A stretch of 37,911 bases of DNA. It comes from a virus. Shown here piece after piece: positions 29,111 through 37,091 of the stretch. The notes below the pieces were generated by a model. The model searched no databases. It was not told the DNA's origin and saw only the letters and a list, made by a program, of their open reading frames with translations. The stretch covers positions 1 to 37,911 of the IMG/VR virus record IMGVR_UViG_3300042475_001727. One strand, written 5' to 3'. The number at the start of each line of letters is the position of its first letter. Positions within the stretch are counted from its first letter, which is position 1. The position numbers were made by a program, and so were the translations under genes.

Positions 29111-30514
29111 ATGAGCCTCACCAAAGTCAGCTACTCAATGATTACGGGTGCGCCCGTAAACGTCCTTGACTATGGGGCTGACCCAACCGGAAACATTGAC
29201 AGCACTAGCGCGTTAAGCACGGCTATGGCGCAAGCGGGAAAATCCATTTATCTTCCCACCGGCACATACAAAATTTCGTCTACGTTGCGGCCTTTGTGTT
29301 CAGAAATAATTGGCGACGGAGAGCTTGCAACAATTATCAAGCCGACTGCTGCTGTGACTAAAGCAATCGCAATCGGCGGCGGGGCTTCGTACCCAAACAT
29401 ACTTGACGGGTTCCAAGTTGAAGGATCATCCTGTCCAACCGCAACCGGAATCTTCTTTGGTGATGGTGGGTCAATAGCTGGCGAGTTCCGCAATTTGCGC
29501 GTCAAAAATTTTAGCGGCACTGGCGGCGTGGGTGTTCGCATCGACAAAGCTCTAAAAACAAACTTTACAAAAGTTACGTCAGAACTGAACGAAATTGGCT
29601 TGTTGGTTCAACAAGCTGTGTCTGACTCTTTCCCCACGACGCTGCTGTTTGACTCTTGCGTCTTTACAACCAACAGTCTGTACGGCGCAAAACTTGTCGA
29701 TGGCTACGGTCTGTACTTTGTAAACACCGATTTTGAGTCCAGCGGGCAAGAAGGCTTGTACATTACGGACACCTCTAACCGCGATGTGCTTGATATTTAC
29801 ATTATTGGTTGCTGGTTTGAAGCAAACTACAACAACAACCCCGCCCAGTTCCATATGTCTGTGGTTGGGACGGGATCGGGCAGAACTTTGCGCCCCATCG
29901 TAGATGGCACATTTTTCTCGACTAACTCTGGCGGGACTGCGGCAAAAGCCATCAAGTTAAGCGGCGCCGAAGTATCGGGGTTTTACGTCAACAACCCAAG
30001 ACTAGCCCAAGCGTATCCAGGGGCCGTGTTAATTACAAACAGCGCGGTGGGGGTTACTGATAATTGGTCTACTTACCTGAGCTATTTGTCTACGCTGTCC
30101 GATTCAGGCAACGGCGATTACGGCGTGTTGGGGGCGTACAGGTCTTACACACCTACATTCTCCAGTGACGTAGGAAACGCTGCTACGACATTTTCTGGCT
30201 CAGTAACGATTAACAATTGTCAGTACAAACAAATCGGCAAAAGTTTGTTTATTGACTTTTCTTTTTCTGCGACATTAAACGCAGTTACGCCGCAAAGTTT
30301 GATCTTTTCGCTGCCCGCCATATCGGGAATTACAGGCATAAAAAAAGTAGCAAATGCAACTTGTGTTTTGTATGTGGGGGGCGCATCGTCAATCGGGCTT
30401 ATGTTTGGCTCTACAAGCGACAATTTAATTTACTCCCGCAAAGGTGATTCGTCGACTTTTGCTTCTGGCGCAACCGTGTCTTGGCGCGGTCAGATTGTTG
30501 TGGAAATTTATTGA
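29111..30514 (+). CDS. Tailspike 3 (beta-helix)
   Basis: This 467-residue protein has VNVLDYGADPTGNIDSTSAL (about 17-36), the classic start of the pectate-lyase-type beta-helix, near its N-terminus, then many short repeated coils (residues 50-330). The C-terminal domain (about 345-467, NNCQYKQIGKSLFIDFSFSA) resembles those of the two genes before it. Probably a second enzyme or receptor-binding spike. No obvious anchor domain precedes the helix, so it may attach through another spike. Confidence 0.8.
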   Translation: MSLTKVSYSMITGAPVNVLDYGADPTGNIDSTSALSTAMAQAGKSIYLPTGTYKISSTLRPLCSEIIGDGELATIIKPTAAVTKAIAIGGGASYPNILDGFQVEGSSCPTATGIFFGDGGSIAGEFRNLRVKNFSGTGGVGVRIDKALKTNFTKVTSELNEIGLLVQQAVSDSFPTTLLFDSCVFTTNSLYGAKLVDGYGLYFVNTDFESSGQEGLYITDTSNRDVLDIYIIGCWFEANYNNNPAQFHMSVVGTGSGRTLRPIVDGTFFSTNSGGTAAKAIKLSGAEVSGFYVNNPRLAQAYPGAVLITNSAVGVTDNWSTYLSYLSTLSDSGNGDYGVLGAYRSYTPTFSSDVGNAATTFSGSVTINNCQYKQIGKSLFIDFSFSATLNAVTPQSLIFSLPAISGITGIKKVANATCVLYVGGASSIGLMFGSTSDNLIYSRKGDSSTFASGATVSWRGQIVVEIY

Positions 30515-30522
30515 CGAACGTC

Positions 30523-30756
30523 ATGATTGCCAAAGACAAACAGCAACACCTCCTGATGGGCGCGGCCTGTACGGCGGTGCTGTGGGCCGTCCATTTCTTG
30601 CCTGTGTGGGCGGCAGTGGCTATCGGCGGTGTGCTGTTTGCGGTGTTCTACGAAGTCCAGCAGTGGTATCGTAAAGAAGGCAAACCAGAGTTTTGGGATG
30701 CGACTGCAACGGCGCTGCCTGGCGTTATTGTGGGCGCACTCTTGTACACAAAATAA
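30523..30756 (+). CDS. VanZ-like small membrane protein
   Basis: From ATG 30523 this is a 77-residue protein: IAKDKQQHLLMGAACTAVLW then HFLPVWAAVAIGGVLFAVFY and a C-terminal WDATATALPGVIVGALLYTK. That gives two or three membrane helices with the KDKxxH motif at the start, found in small VanZ-like and phage membrane proteins. It may help membrane passage or lysis timing. It starts 9 bases after the spike gene; no strong ribosome-binding site is visible. Confidence 0.65.
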   Translation: MIAKDKQQHLLMGAACTAVLWAVHFLPVWAAVAIGGVLFAVFYEVQQWYRKEGKPEFWDATATALPGVIVGALLYTK

Positions 30757-30770
30757 AATTGTCGTACTAT
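30742..30770 (+). promoter_or_regulatory. Candidate promoter for scaffold and coat genes
   Basis: TTGTAC (30742-30747), a 17-base spacer and TACTAT (30765-30770), overlapping the end of the membrane protein gene. A moderate match; the -10 half overlaps the structured leader. Confidence 0.45.
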
Positions 30771-30812
30771 CGACACAGTACTGGCCCGGTAGACCAGGGA
30801 TTCACAAGAATC
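30764..30812 (+). promoter_or_regulatory. Structured leader of the scaffold gene
   Basis: Three short inverted repeats in a row: GTACT/AGTAC (30764-30781), CTGG/CCAG (30781-30797) and GATTC/GAATC with an ACAA loop (30799-30812). The last lies 4 bases before the ATG and partly covers the only ribosome-binding-like sequence (AGGGA, 30796-30800). Confidence 0.45.
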
Positions 30813-30816
30813 GAAA

Positions 30817-31608
30817 ATGACTGAAGAAGTCCAACAAGCCTTAGCGGAAGTTGAATCCGCGCCAGCACCCGAGGCGACGGCCGCCCCGGAGAATGCACAA
30901 AACGCGCCGGAAGTAGCTGAGAGTCAACCCGAGCAGACGCCCGAGGAGAAGAAATTCACCCAGGCCGAGATCGACGCGATGATCAGCAAGCGCCTTGCCA
31001 GAGAGCAGCGCAAATGGGAACGTGAGCAGCAGGCTAAACTTGCCCAACCGCAAGCGCCAAGAGAAGTCCCGCCTATCGAGCATTTCGAGTCCCCTGATGC
31101 CTACGCGGAAGCGTTGGCCGTCAAAAAGGCTGAAGAACTGCTCGCGCAGCGTGAGTTCCAACGGCAGCAGGCTGAGATTAACGACGCTTACCACGACCGT
31201 GAGGAAGAGGCCAGGGCCAAGTACGACGACTTTGAACAAGTCGCCTACAACCCGCAGCTTCGAGTCACTGACGTGATGGCCGAGACAATCAAGGCGTCCG
31301 ACATGGGGCCGGACCTAGCCTACTGGCTGGGAACCAACCCGAAGGAAGCTGATCGCATTTCCCGCTTGGCACCTCTTTTGCAGGCCCGAGAGATTGGGAA
31401 GATTGAGGCCAAACTTGGCTCCAATCCTCTTGTGAAACCAACTACGTCTGCGCCTGCGCCTATTTCGCCTGTTACCGCACGCACCAGTGGAAGTTCGTCC
31501 TACGACACGACTGATCCTCGCTCGACGAAGACCATGACTGACTCGCAGTGGATTGAAGCTGAACGTGCCCGGCAGATGAAGAAGCTGCAAGCGCAAATGA
31601 ACCGCTAA
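30817..31608 (+). CDS. Scaffolding protein
   Basis: This 263-residue protein is typical of podovirus scaffolds: an acidic, Pro/Ala/Glu-rich N-terminus, then long charged helices (KFTQAEIDAMISKRLAREQR; REFQRQQAEINDAY), a Pro/Ser linker and a basic C-terminal helix (WIEAERARQMKKLQAQMNR) of the kind that binds coat protein. It lies directly before the coat gene, as gp8 does in P22. It organises procapsid assembly and leaves before DNA packaging. Confidence 0.88.
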   Translation: MTEEVQQALAEVESAPAPEATAAPENAQNAPEVAESQPEQTPEEKKFTQAEIDAMISKRLAREQRKWEREQQAKLAQPQAPREVPPIEHFESPDAYAEALAVKKAEELLAQREFQRQQAEINDAYHDREEEARAKYDDFEQVAYNPQLRVTDVMAETIKASDMGPDLAYWLGTNPKEADRISRLAPLLQAREIGKIEAKLGSNPLVKPTTSAPAPISPVTARTSGSSSYDTTDPRSTKTMTDSQWIEAERARQMKKLQAQMNR

Positions 31609-31632
31609 CTTTTTTAAAGGAATTTTTTGATC

Positions 31633-31685
31633 ATGGCTAACTCAATCTTGACAATTGACATGATCACCCGGAAGGCTCTGGAGAT
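31633..31685 (+). CDS. Major capsid protein, exon 1
   Basis: Exon 1 encodes MANSILTIDMITRKALE and the first two bases of Ile18. AAAGGA lies about 13 bases before the ATG. Read straight on, the frame reaches a stop after MANSILTIDMITRKALEIN. Joining 31685 to 32442 gives KALEILENNLVLT in one frame, matching the start of this P22-like coat family (MITREALRVLENNL-type). Last exon bases GGAGAT pair with the intron guide sequence (P1). Confidence 0.88.
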
Positions 31686-32441
31686 TAACTAATCGGTCTC
31701 CCCTAGGGGTAACCCTAGGAAAAAAACTGTGTGAATTCGGTGGACGTCATGTAAGATGATTACATGAAAACACCGAGCCAAGCCAAAAGTGAGAATAGTG
31801 AGGTAGATGTCGAGGCCAAGCGGGCTAAAAACCGCGAAGCCGCAGCCAGATACCGAGAGCGCAACCGAGAGAAGTTCAATCAACGTATGCGTGATTGGCG
31901 TGAAGCAAACAGGGAGAAGTCCCGAGAGCATTCGCGTGAATGGCGCAACCGGAAGATTGCAAATGGAACGCCAGAGGAAGTGGCCGCGATACGCGCCGCA
32001 GAGTCTGAGAAAACCAAGCGCAATCAAGACCGGTGCAGAGAGCAAGTGTTTGAAGCCTACGGCGGATACAAGTGCAACTGCTGCGGAGAGACTGAGCGAA
32101 TGTTTTTGTCGATTGACCACATCAACAATGATGGGGCTGAGGAACGAAGATCAGGCAAGTACAACGGTGGAGGGTCAGCCTTCTACAATTGGCTTCGCAA
32201 GAGCAAGTTTCCGCAAGGCTACCAAGTGTTGTGTATGAATTGTCAAGTCGGCAAACACAGAAACGGCGGCGTTTGTCCTCACCAGCGGAAGGTGTAACGA
32301 CTATCCCGTAAGGGAGTACAGCCAAGTGGCTGGAAGCGCACAGCCCCTCGCAAGAGGGTGAAGAGATAGTCTGCTCTGCATGGTGACATGCAGCAGCCCG
32401 AAAGGGCGGTCAAGGCGTAACGAACCTTGGCGAACATTTGG
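31686..32441 (+). ncRNA. Group I intron (IA-type) in the coat gene
   Basis: A 756-nt intron. P1: exon GGAGAT (31680-31685) with GTCTCC (31696-31701), a U-G pair at the splice site. P2: 31702-31708/31713-31719, GTAA loop. P3: 31727-31733/32337-32343. P4: TCGGTG 31737-31742/CACCGA 31771-31776. P5: 31748-31754/31760-31766. P7: GACTAT 32299-32304/ATAGTC 32366-32371. P7.1: 32305-32314, GTAA loop. P7.2: 32320-32331. P8: CCCTC-GCAA-GAGGG 32345-32358. P9: about 32376-32393, GTGA loop. P9.1: CCC-GAAA-GGG 32397-32406. The intron ends in G 32441. P7.1/P7.2 indicate subgroup IA. It should self-splice with a guanosine cofactor. Confidence 0.9.
31764..32297 (+). CDS. Intron-encoded HNH endonuclease
   Basis: This 177-residue protein has a basic helical N-terminus with repeats (ARYRERNREKFNQRMRDWRE, then ANREKSREHSREWRNR). 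The C-terminal HNH domain comprises CNCCGETE, LSIDHINNDGAEERR (His-Asn-Asn), FYNWLRKSKFPQGYQVLCMN and CQVGKHRNGG; two Cys pairs flank the active site. It probably cuts intron-less copies of the coat gene to drive homing. The ATG lies in the P5 helix and the TAA ends one base before P7. There is no clear ribosome-binding site, so expression may be low or depend on intron folding. Confidence 0.88.
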   Translation: MKTPSQAKSENSEVDVEAKRAKNREAAARYRERNREKFNQRMRDWREANREKSREHSREWRNRKIANGTPEEVAAIRAAESEKTKRNQDRCREQVFEAYGGYKCNCCGETERMFLSIDHINNDGAEERRSGKYNGGGSAFYNWLRKSKFPQGYQVLCMNCQVGKHRNGGVCPHQRKV

Positions 32442-33588
32442 CCTAGAGAACAACCTGGTGCTCACCCGTAACGTGAACCGTCAGTACGACGACAGCTTCG
32501 CTGTCGAAGGTGCCAAGATCGGTTCGACCCTGCGTATCCGTCTGCCTGATCGCGCTCTGGTCACCGACGGCGCCGCCCTGCAAGTGCAGGACGACAACGA
32601 GCAGTTCACCACCCTGACTGTGGCTTCGCAGAAGCACATCGGCGTGAACTTCACGTCTGCCGAACTGACCATGCAGTTGGACGACTTCGCAGAGCGTGTT
32701 CTGAAGCCTCGTATCAGCCAGTTGGCATCGAGCATCGACGCTGACGTTGCCAACGCTTACAAGAGCATCGGTAACTCCGTTGGCACCCCTGGCACCACGC
32801 CCGCTACCTCGCTGGTTTTGCTGCAAGCCCAGCAGAAGCTCAACGAGAACGCTGCTGTGATGAGCCCGCGCTACGCAACCGTCAACCCGGCTGCCAACGC
32901 TGGTCTGGTCGAGGGCATGAAGGGTCTCTTCAACCCCACCGACACCATCAGCAAGCAGTTCAAGAACGGCATGATGGGCATGGGCGTGTTGGGCTTTGAC
33001 GAGATCAACATGTCTCAGTCGATCAAGCAGCACACCACCGGCTCCCGCGCTGCTACTGGCGTGGTTACCGCCGCCGCCGTGACTGCTGAAGGCGCTGCTA
33101 CGCTGACTCTGACTGTTGGCTCTGGCGACACCATCGCTGTTGGTGACGTGTTCACCATCGCTGATGTCTACGCTGTGAACCCGCAGACTCGTGAGTCCAC
33201 CGGCTCGCTGTTCCAGTTCGTGGCCTTGACTTCTTCGACCGCCACCACCACCGCAACTGTGACCGTGGCTCCGATGTACTCGGCCAGCCATGCACTGGCG
33301 ACCATGACCGCTTTGCCTGGCAACAACAAGGCTGTCGTGTTCGTTGGCGCTCCGTCCAGCCAGTACGCCCAGAACTTGGTGTACCACAAGGACGCGATCA
33401 CCTTCGCAACCGCCGACCTGCTCCTGCCGCAAGGTGTGGACATGGCCGCTCGCGCCGTTCACAATGGCATCAGCCTGCGTGTGGTGCGCCAGTACGACAT
33501 CAACAACGACCGTATGCCCTGCCGTATTGACGTTCTGTACGGCTACAGCACCATCCGTCCCCAGATGGGCGTTCGGATGTGGGGTTGA
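32442..33588 (+). CDS. Major capsid protein, exon 2 (P22-like coat)
   Basis: Exon 2 supplies residues 18-399 of the 399-residue coat protein: LENNLVLTRNVNRQYDDSFA, then GAKIGSTLRIRLPDRALVTD and RVLKPRISQLASSIDADV, with NPAANAGLVEGMKGLFNP and a C-terminal DINNDRMPCRIDVLYGYSTI. The NRQYDDSF and IGSTLRIR blocks mark the P22-type coat family; the fold should be HK97-like. Upstream in-frame codons (from ATG 32380) belong to the intron. It is the most abundant virion protein and follows the scaffold gene. Confidence 0.92.
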
Positions 33589-33595
33589 TTTTGAC

Positions 33596-33609
33596 GCCCC
33601 TTCGGGGGC
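33596..33609 (+). terminator. UUCG hairpin after the coat gene
   Basis: GCCCC-TTCG-GGGGC lies 7 bases after the coat stop. There is no immediate T-run, so it is a weak terminator or an mRNA 3'-end stabiliser. Confidence 0.5.
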
Positions 33610-33641
33610 TTCAATTCGTAACTTTTTGAAAGGAATTTATC

Positions 33642-34070
33642 ATGGCTCTCCCTAATGGCGCAGGCGGCTATCAAGTCGGCGACGGCAACCTCAACGAACC
33701 CGTCATCGGCTACTTGCCCGCCCCTACTACTGAAACTGGCACTTCCGCTGTCACCCTGACGGCTGCTGAAGTAACTGGCGGTATTCTGATCGCCAATCCT
33801 GGCACCACTGCCACGACCTACACGATGCCTATCGTGGTTACAGCAGGCGGCGTCACTGGTGTGAACGATCTGGTCTCCAGTGCTAAAGTTGGCAGCACCT
33901 TTAACTGGGTGGTGGTCAACATTGGCACCTCGACCGGCGACATCACCATGGCCGCTGGCACTGGCACGGGCTGGACGATTGTCGGTTCGCTGGCCATCAA
34001 CGATGGTACTTCGGCCTCGTTTATCGCTCGTAAAACCAGCGACACGACTTGGACTCTGTACCGCGTCTAA
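33642..34070 (+). CDS. Head decoration-like protein
   Basis: This 142-residue protein begins MALPNGAGGYQVGDGNLNEP and is beta-rich, Gly/Thr-rich (VTLTAAEVTGGILIANPGTT; NWVVVNIGTSTGDITMAAGT). Small beta proteins right after the coat gene are often capsid decoration or trimer-stabilising proteins. Hairpins on both sides suggest expression is tuned separately. AAAGGA precedes the ATG. The role is inferred from position. Confidence 0.7.
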   Translation: MALPNGAGGYQVGDGNLNEPVIGYLPAPTTETGTSAVTLTAAEVTGGILIANPGTTATTYTMPIVVTAGGVTGVNDLVSSAKVGSTFNWVVVNIGTSTGDITMAAGTGTGWTIVGSLAINDGTSASFIARKTSDTTWTLYRV

Positions 34071-34075
34071 GCTAA

Positions 34076-34100
34076 CGGGAGGCTTCGGCCTCCTGTTTTT
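34076..34100 (+). terminator. Rho-independent terminator with UUCG loop
   Basis: Stem CGGGAGGC/GCCTCCTG (one G-U pair), TTCG loop, then five T residues. Confidence 0.8.
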
Positions 34101-34113
34101 AAAAGGACATATC

Positions 34114-34530
34114 ATGCCAAATACTAAAGCAGTAGGCGTCGCGTTTGCTGACCCGGAGTTTGAGTCGGTAACGGTCACTGGCGCGGTTACCGCTGCGTCA
34201 ATCTCTGCCGCCGGCGCTCTCAGCGGCACGCAACTGGACTTGAACGCGCCGGTCATCAAGGCCGCTTCGTTCACGCTGGGCGCGACCGAAAACTTCGTGG
34301 TTTGCAACGGAACAGGCGCAATTTCCGTCACGTTCCCGACCGCTTCGGCCAGCACTGGCCGCGTGGTTTGGATCAAGACGATTGCGGCTCAGGCAGTCAA
34401 CTCTGCTGCAACCAACGTGAAACCCCTCAATTCCAACACGGCCGGCACCGCCATCCTTACCAACACCGCTGGTAAGTTTGCGATGCTCGTTTGTGACGGG
34501 ACTGATTGGGTCGTCATGTCTGCAAACTAA
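34114..34530 (+). CDS. Small beta-rich head protein
   Basis: This 138-residue protein begins MPNTKAVGVAFADPEFESVT and contains FTLGATENFVVCNGTGAISV and FAMLVCDGTDWVVMSAN. The central-to-C-terminal pattern resembles decoration or fibre-like beta domains. AAAAGGA precedes ATG 34114. A terminator lies on each side. Probably a virion surface protein; not recognised further. Confidence 0.68.
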   Translation: MPNTKAVGVAFADPEFESVTVTGAVTAASISAAGALSGTQLDLNAPVIKAASFTLGATENFVVCNGTGAISVTFPTASASTGRVVWIKTIAAQAVNSAATNVKPLNSNTAGTAILTNTAGKFAMLVCDGTDWVVMSAN

Positions 34531-34535
34531 ATTGG

Positions 34536-34558
34536 CGGGGGCTTCGTGCCCCCGTCTT
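34536..34558 (+). terminator. Hairpin with weak T-run
   Basis: Stem CGGGGGC/GCCCCCG with a TTCGT loop, followed by TCTT. The next gene starts six bases after this, so read-through is needed for the tail genes. Confidence 0.6.
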
Positions 34559-34563
34559 ACTCT

Positions 34564-34758
34564 ATGGCCGCAATCTACCTGACACACCCCGTCCACGGCG
34601 CTAAAGTTGCCGTGATGGACTTGGAAGCCGATTTTGATGTTCAACACGGCTGGTCACGCTACAATCCTGAGGAACAAGATGTGCCTCAGATCGAGCCGCA
34701 AATTGAGGTAGCACCTGCACCTCGGCGCGGGCGGCGCAAAAAGGACGAAGAGGAATAG
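34564..34758 (+). CDS. 64-residue conserved head/tail gene neighbour
   Basis: It begins MAAIYLTHPVHGAKVAVMDL and continues EADFDVQHGWSRYNPEEQDV, then a Pro/Glu linker and an RRGRRKKDEEE tail. The first 40 residues look like a small beta domain seen between coat and gp4-like genes of related phages. No ribosome-binding site is visible because the terminator hairpin ends just before it. Confidence 0.65.
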   Translation: MAAIYLTHPVHGAKVAVMDLEADFDVQHGWSRYNPEEQDVPQIEPQIEVAPAPRRGRRKKDEEE

Positions 34759-34759
34759 C

Positions 34760-35491
34760 ATGACGACCTACACCGCAGGCGAACAGATTAACCGGGCGTT
34801 GCGGCTGCTAGGCGTTCTAGCCGAGGGCGAAACGTCGTCGGCCTCAGTGTCTCAGGACTCCCTGATGGCGCTAAATCAGATGATCGACTCGTGGAACACC
34901 GAGCGCCTGTCTGTTTTTGCCACCATCGACCAGATTTGCAATTGGCCGGTTGGCTTAATCAACGCAACCCTTGGCCCCAGCGGCTCGCTGGTGCGGCTCA
35001 ACGGCACTGCTGTACGCCCGATTCTGGTGGACGACGCCACTTACTTCAAAGACCCCGGTACTGGCGTGTCGTACGGCATCAAGCTGATCAACCAGCAGCA
35101 GTACGACGGCATCGCGGTCAAGACCGTGACCTCGACGTACCCGCAGGTGATGTTCGTCAACAACACCTACCCGGACTTTGACATCTTCATCTACCCGCGC
35201 CCGACGCGGCTGCTGGAGTTCCACTTTATCAGCGTCCAAGAGCTGACGCAGCCGGCCAATCTGTCCACCCAGATTCTGTTCCCGCCAGGCTACCTGCGGG
35301 CGTTTACCTACAACTTGGCCTGCGAGATCGCGCCGGAGTTTGGCATCGAGCCAAGTCCCCAAGTGCAGCGAATTGCAATGTACAGCAAGCGCAACCTCAA
35401 GCGCATCAACAACCCGGACGATGTGATGTCGATGCCGTACTCGCTGATTGCCACGCGGCAGCGGTTCAACATCTATGCCGGCAACTATTGA
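34760..35491 (+). CDS. Tail accessory factor gp4-like (packaged DNA stabilisation)
   Basis: This 243-residue protein begins with TAGEQINRALRLLGVLAEGE and SQDSLMALNQMIDSWNTERL, the helical block typical of gp4-type head completion proteins that bind below the portal. It later has FDIFIYPRPTRLLEFHFISV and YLRAFTYNLACEIAPEFG. It should close the portal after packaging. P22 gp4 is shorter (166 residues) and also has lysozyme activity; no such motif is apparent here. GAGGAA precedes the ATG. Confidence 0.82.
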   Translation: MTTYTAGEQINRALRLLGVLAEGETSSASVSQDSLMALNQMIDSWNTERLSVFATIDQICNWPVGLINATLGPSGSLVRLNGTAVRPILVDDATYFKDPGTGVSYGIKLINQQQYDGIAVKTVTSTYPQVMFVNNTYPDFDIFIYPRPTRLLEFHFISVQELTQPANLSTQILFPPGYLRAFTYNLACEIAPEFGIEPSPQVQRIAMYSKRNLKRINNPDDVMSMPYSLIATRQRFNIYAGNY

Positions 35492-35493
35492 TC

Positions 35494-35655
35494 ATGGAGT
35501 TCACTTTTCGCTCTCGTCCCTTCGAAGTGTGCGTGCGTCTTGGCCGCGTATACAACTTGCTGGAGGAGCGGTTCTTGGGTTCCGCTATCAACGTGCGCGT
35601 CGGCAAAACTGTTTGGACTACCGGTAAAGGCTTGCAAAGGGTAGGTCAAGCATGA
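35494..35655 (+). CDS. 53-residue hypothetical protein
   Basis: It begins MEFTFRSRPFEVCVRLGRVY and continues NLLEERFLGSAINVRVGKTV, a small basic beta/alpha mix. It sits between the gp4-like and gp10-like genes and overlaps the latter as ATGA. Not recognised, but its position suggests a small head-tail connector piece. Confidence 0.6.
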   Translation: MEFTFRSRPFEVCVRLGRVYNLLEERFLGSAINVRVGKTVWTTGKGLQRVGQA

Positions 35656-37091
35656 AAACGCCGATCCTTGGTTCGACCTATGTGGCTCGCAGCGTCAATG
35701 CTGCCGACGCCCGCATGGTCAACCTGTTCCCCGAGATCGTGCCCGAGGCGGGCAAGGAGCCGGCGTTTCTAAACCGCGCTCCGGGGCTGAAGCTGCTCAA
35801 CTCGATTGGCACCGGCCCGATCCGTGGCCTGTGGGCCTTCTCGCCGCAAGACGGCACCGGCTTTGTGGTGTCGGGCACGCAACTCTACAAGATCAACAAC
35901 AGCTACGCGCCGACGCTGCTGGGCACCGTGGCAGGCACCGGCCCAGTCAGCATGGCCGACAACGGCACGCAGCTTTTCATCGCGGCCAACGGCCCGAGCT
36001 ACATCTACAACAACACGACCAACGCTTTTGGGCAGATCACCGACCCGGATTTTCCCGGCGCCGTGACCGTGGCGTATCTCGACGGCTACTTCGTCTTCAA
36101 CCAGCCCAACAGCCAAAAGATGTGGATCACGGCGCTGCTGGACGGCACGTCGATTGACCCGCTGGAGTTTGCCAGCACCGAGGGCTCGCCTGACGGGCTG
36201 GTTGCCGTGGCGTCTAATTTCCGCGAAATCTGGGCCTTTGGCACCAACTCGATTGAAGTTTGGTACGACTCCGGCGCGACCGACTTCCCGCTCCAGCGCA
36301 TCCAAGGCGCGTTTAACGAGCTGGGCTGCGCGGCCCCGTTTTCGGTTGCCAAGATGGACAACGCCTTGTTCTGGCTTGGGCGTGACCGCCGGGGCCAAGG
36401 CATGGTCTACCGGGCCAACGGCTACACCGGCCAGCGCATTAGCACCCACGCCGTTGAGTGGCAGATTCAGCAGTACAGCGATTTGTCGGACGCCATCGCG
36501 TACACCTACCAGCAGGACGGCCACAGCTTTTATGTGCTGATCTTCCCGAGCGCCAACACGACCTGGGTCTACGACGCCGCCACCCAAGCCTGGCACGAGC
36601 GGGCTGGCTGGAGCAATGGCGAGTTCACCCGGCACCGCAGCAACTGCCAGATGGCGTTCAACAACAAAGTGGTCGTCGGCGACTACGAGAACGGCAACAT
36701 CTACGCCTTTGATCTGGACGACTACTCGGACAACGGCCAGATTCAAAAGTGGCTGCGGTCGTGGCGGGCGCTGCCCACCGGCCAAAACAACCTCAAGCGC
36801 ACCGCGCAGCACAGCCTGCAACTGGACATTGAGGCCGGTACTGGCCTGAATCTGGGCCAAGGCAGCAACCCCGAGGTCATGCTGCGCTGGTCGGACGACG
36901 GCGGCCACACATGGGGCAACGAGCACTGGGCGCAGATCGGCAAGATCGGCGAGTACTACCGCCGGGTGTTCTGGCGGCGCATGGGCATGACCCTGAAGCT
37001 GCGCGACCGCGTTTATGAGCTATCGGGCACCGATCCGGTCAAGATCAGCATCATGGGCGCAGAGTTGATCCTGAGTCCAACGAATGCCTAG
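35652..37091 (+). CDS. Tail accessory factor gp10-like (packaged DNA stabilisation)
   Basis: This 479-residue protein begins [20 protein letters not shown] with MVNLFPEI, a start shared by P22 gp10-type proteins (472 residues in P22). Repeated Gly/Tyr/Trp-rich strands follow ([53 protein letters not shown]), as expected for a beta-propeller-like fold. It forms the ring between the gp4-like protein and the needle. It overlaps the preceding stop as ATGA and the needle start by 8 bases. Confidence 0.85.
   Translation: MKTPILGSTYVARSVNAADARMVNLFPEIVPEAGKEPAFLNRAPGLKLLNSIGTGPIRGLWAFSPQDGTGFVVSGTQLYKINNSYAPTLLGTVAGTGPVSMADNGTQLFIAANGPSYIYNNTTNAFGQITDPDFPGAVTVAYLDGYFVFNQPNSQKMWITALLDGTSIDPLEFASTEGSPDGLVAVASNFREIWAFGTNSIEVWYDSGATDFPLQRIQGAFNELGCAAPFSVAKMDNALFWLGRDRRGQGMVYRANGYTGQRISTHAVEWQIQQYSDLSDAIAYTYQQDGHSFYVLIFPSANTTWVYDAATQAWHERAGWSNGEFTRHRSNCQMAFNNKVVVGDYENGNIYAFDLDDYSDNGQIQKWLRSWRALPTGQNNLKRTAQHSLQLDIEAGTGLNLGQGSNPEVMLRWSDDGGHTWGNEHWAQIGKIGEYYRRVFWRRMGMTLKLRDRVYELSGTDPVKISIMGAELILSPTNA

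Noticed and set aside
30757-30816. Possible tRNA or tRNA-like structure in the gap before the scaffold gene
   Set aside because: The three stems are in tandem and do not form a cloverleaf; there is no T-loop consensus or acceptor stem.
32380-32441. Coat protein start at ATG 32380
   Set aside because: These codons lie in P9/P9.1 of the intron and do not resemble the coat N-terminus. Splicing from 31685 gives the family-typical start.
32443-33462. Long 339-codon open frame on the minus strand of the coat gene
   Set aside because: Gly/His/Ser-rich low-complexity antisense shadow of a clearly recognised coat protein.
35769-36926. Long 385-codon open frame on the minus strand
   Set aside because: It is antisense to the gp10-like gene, Arg/Val-rich without motifs, and arises from GC-rich third positions of the real gene.
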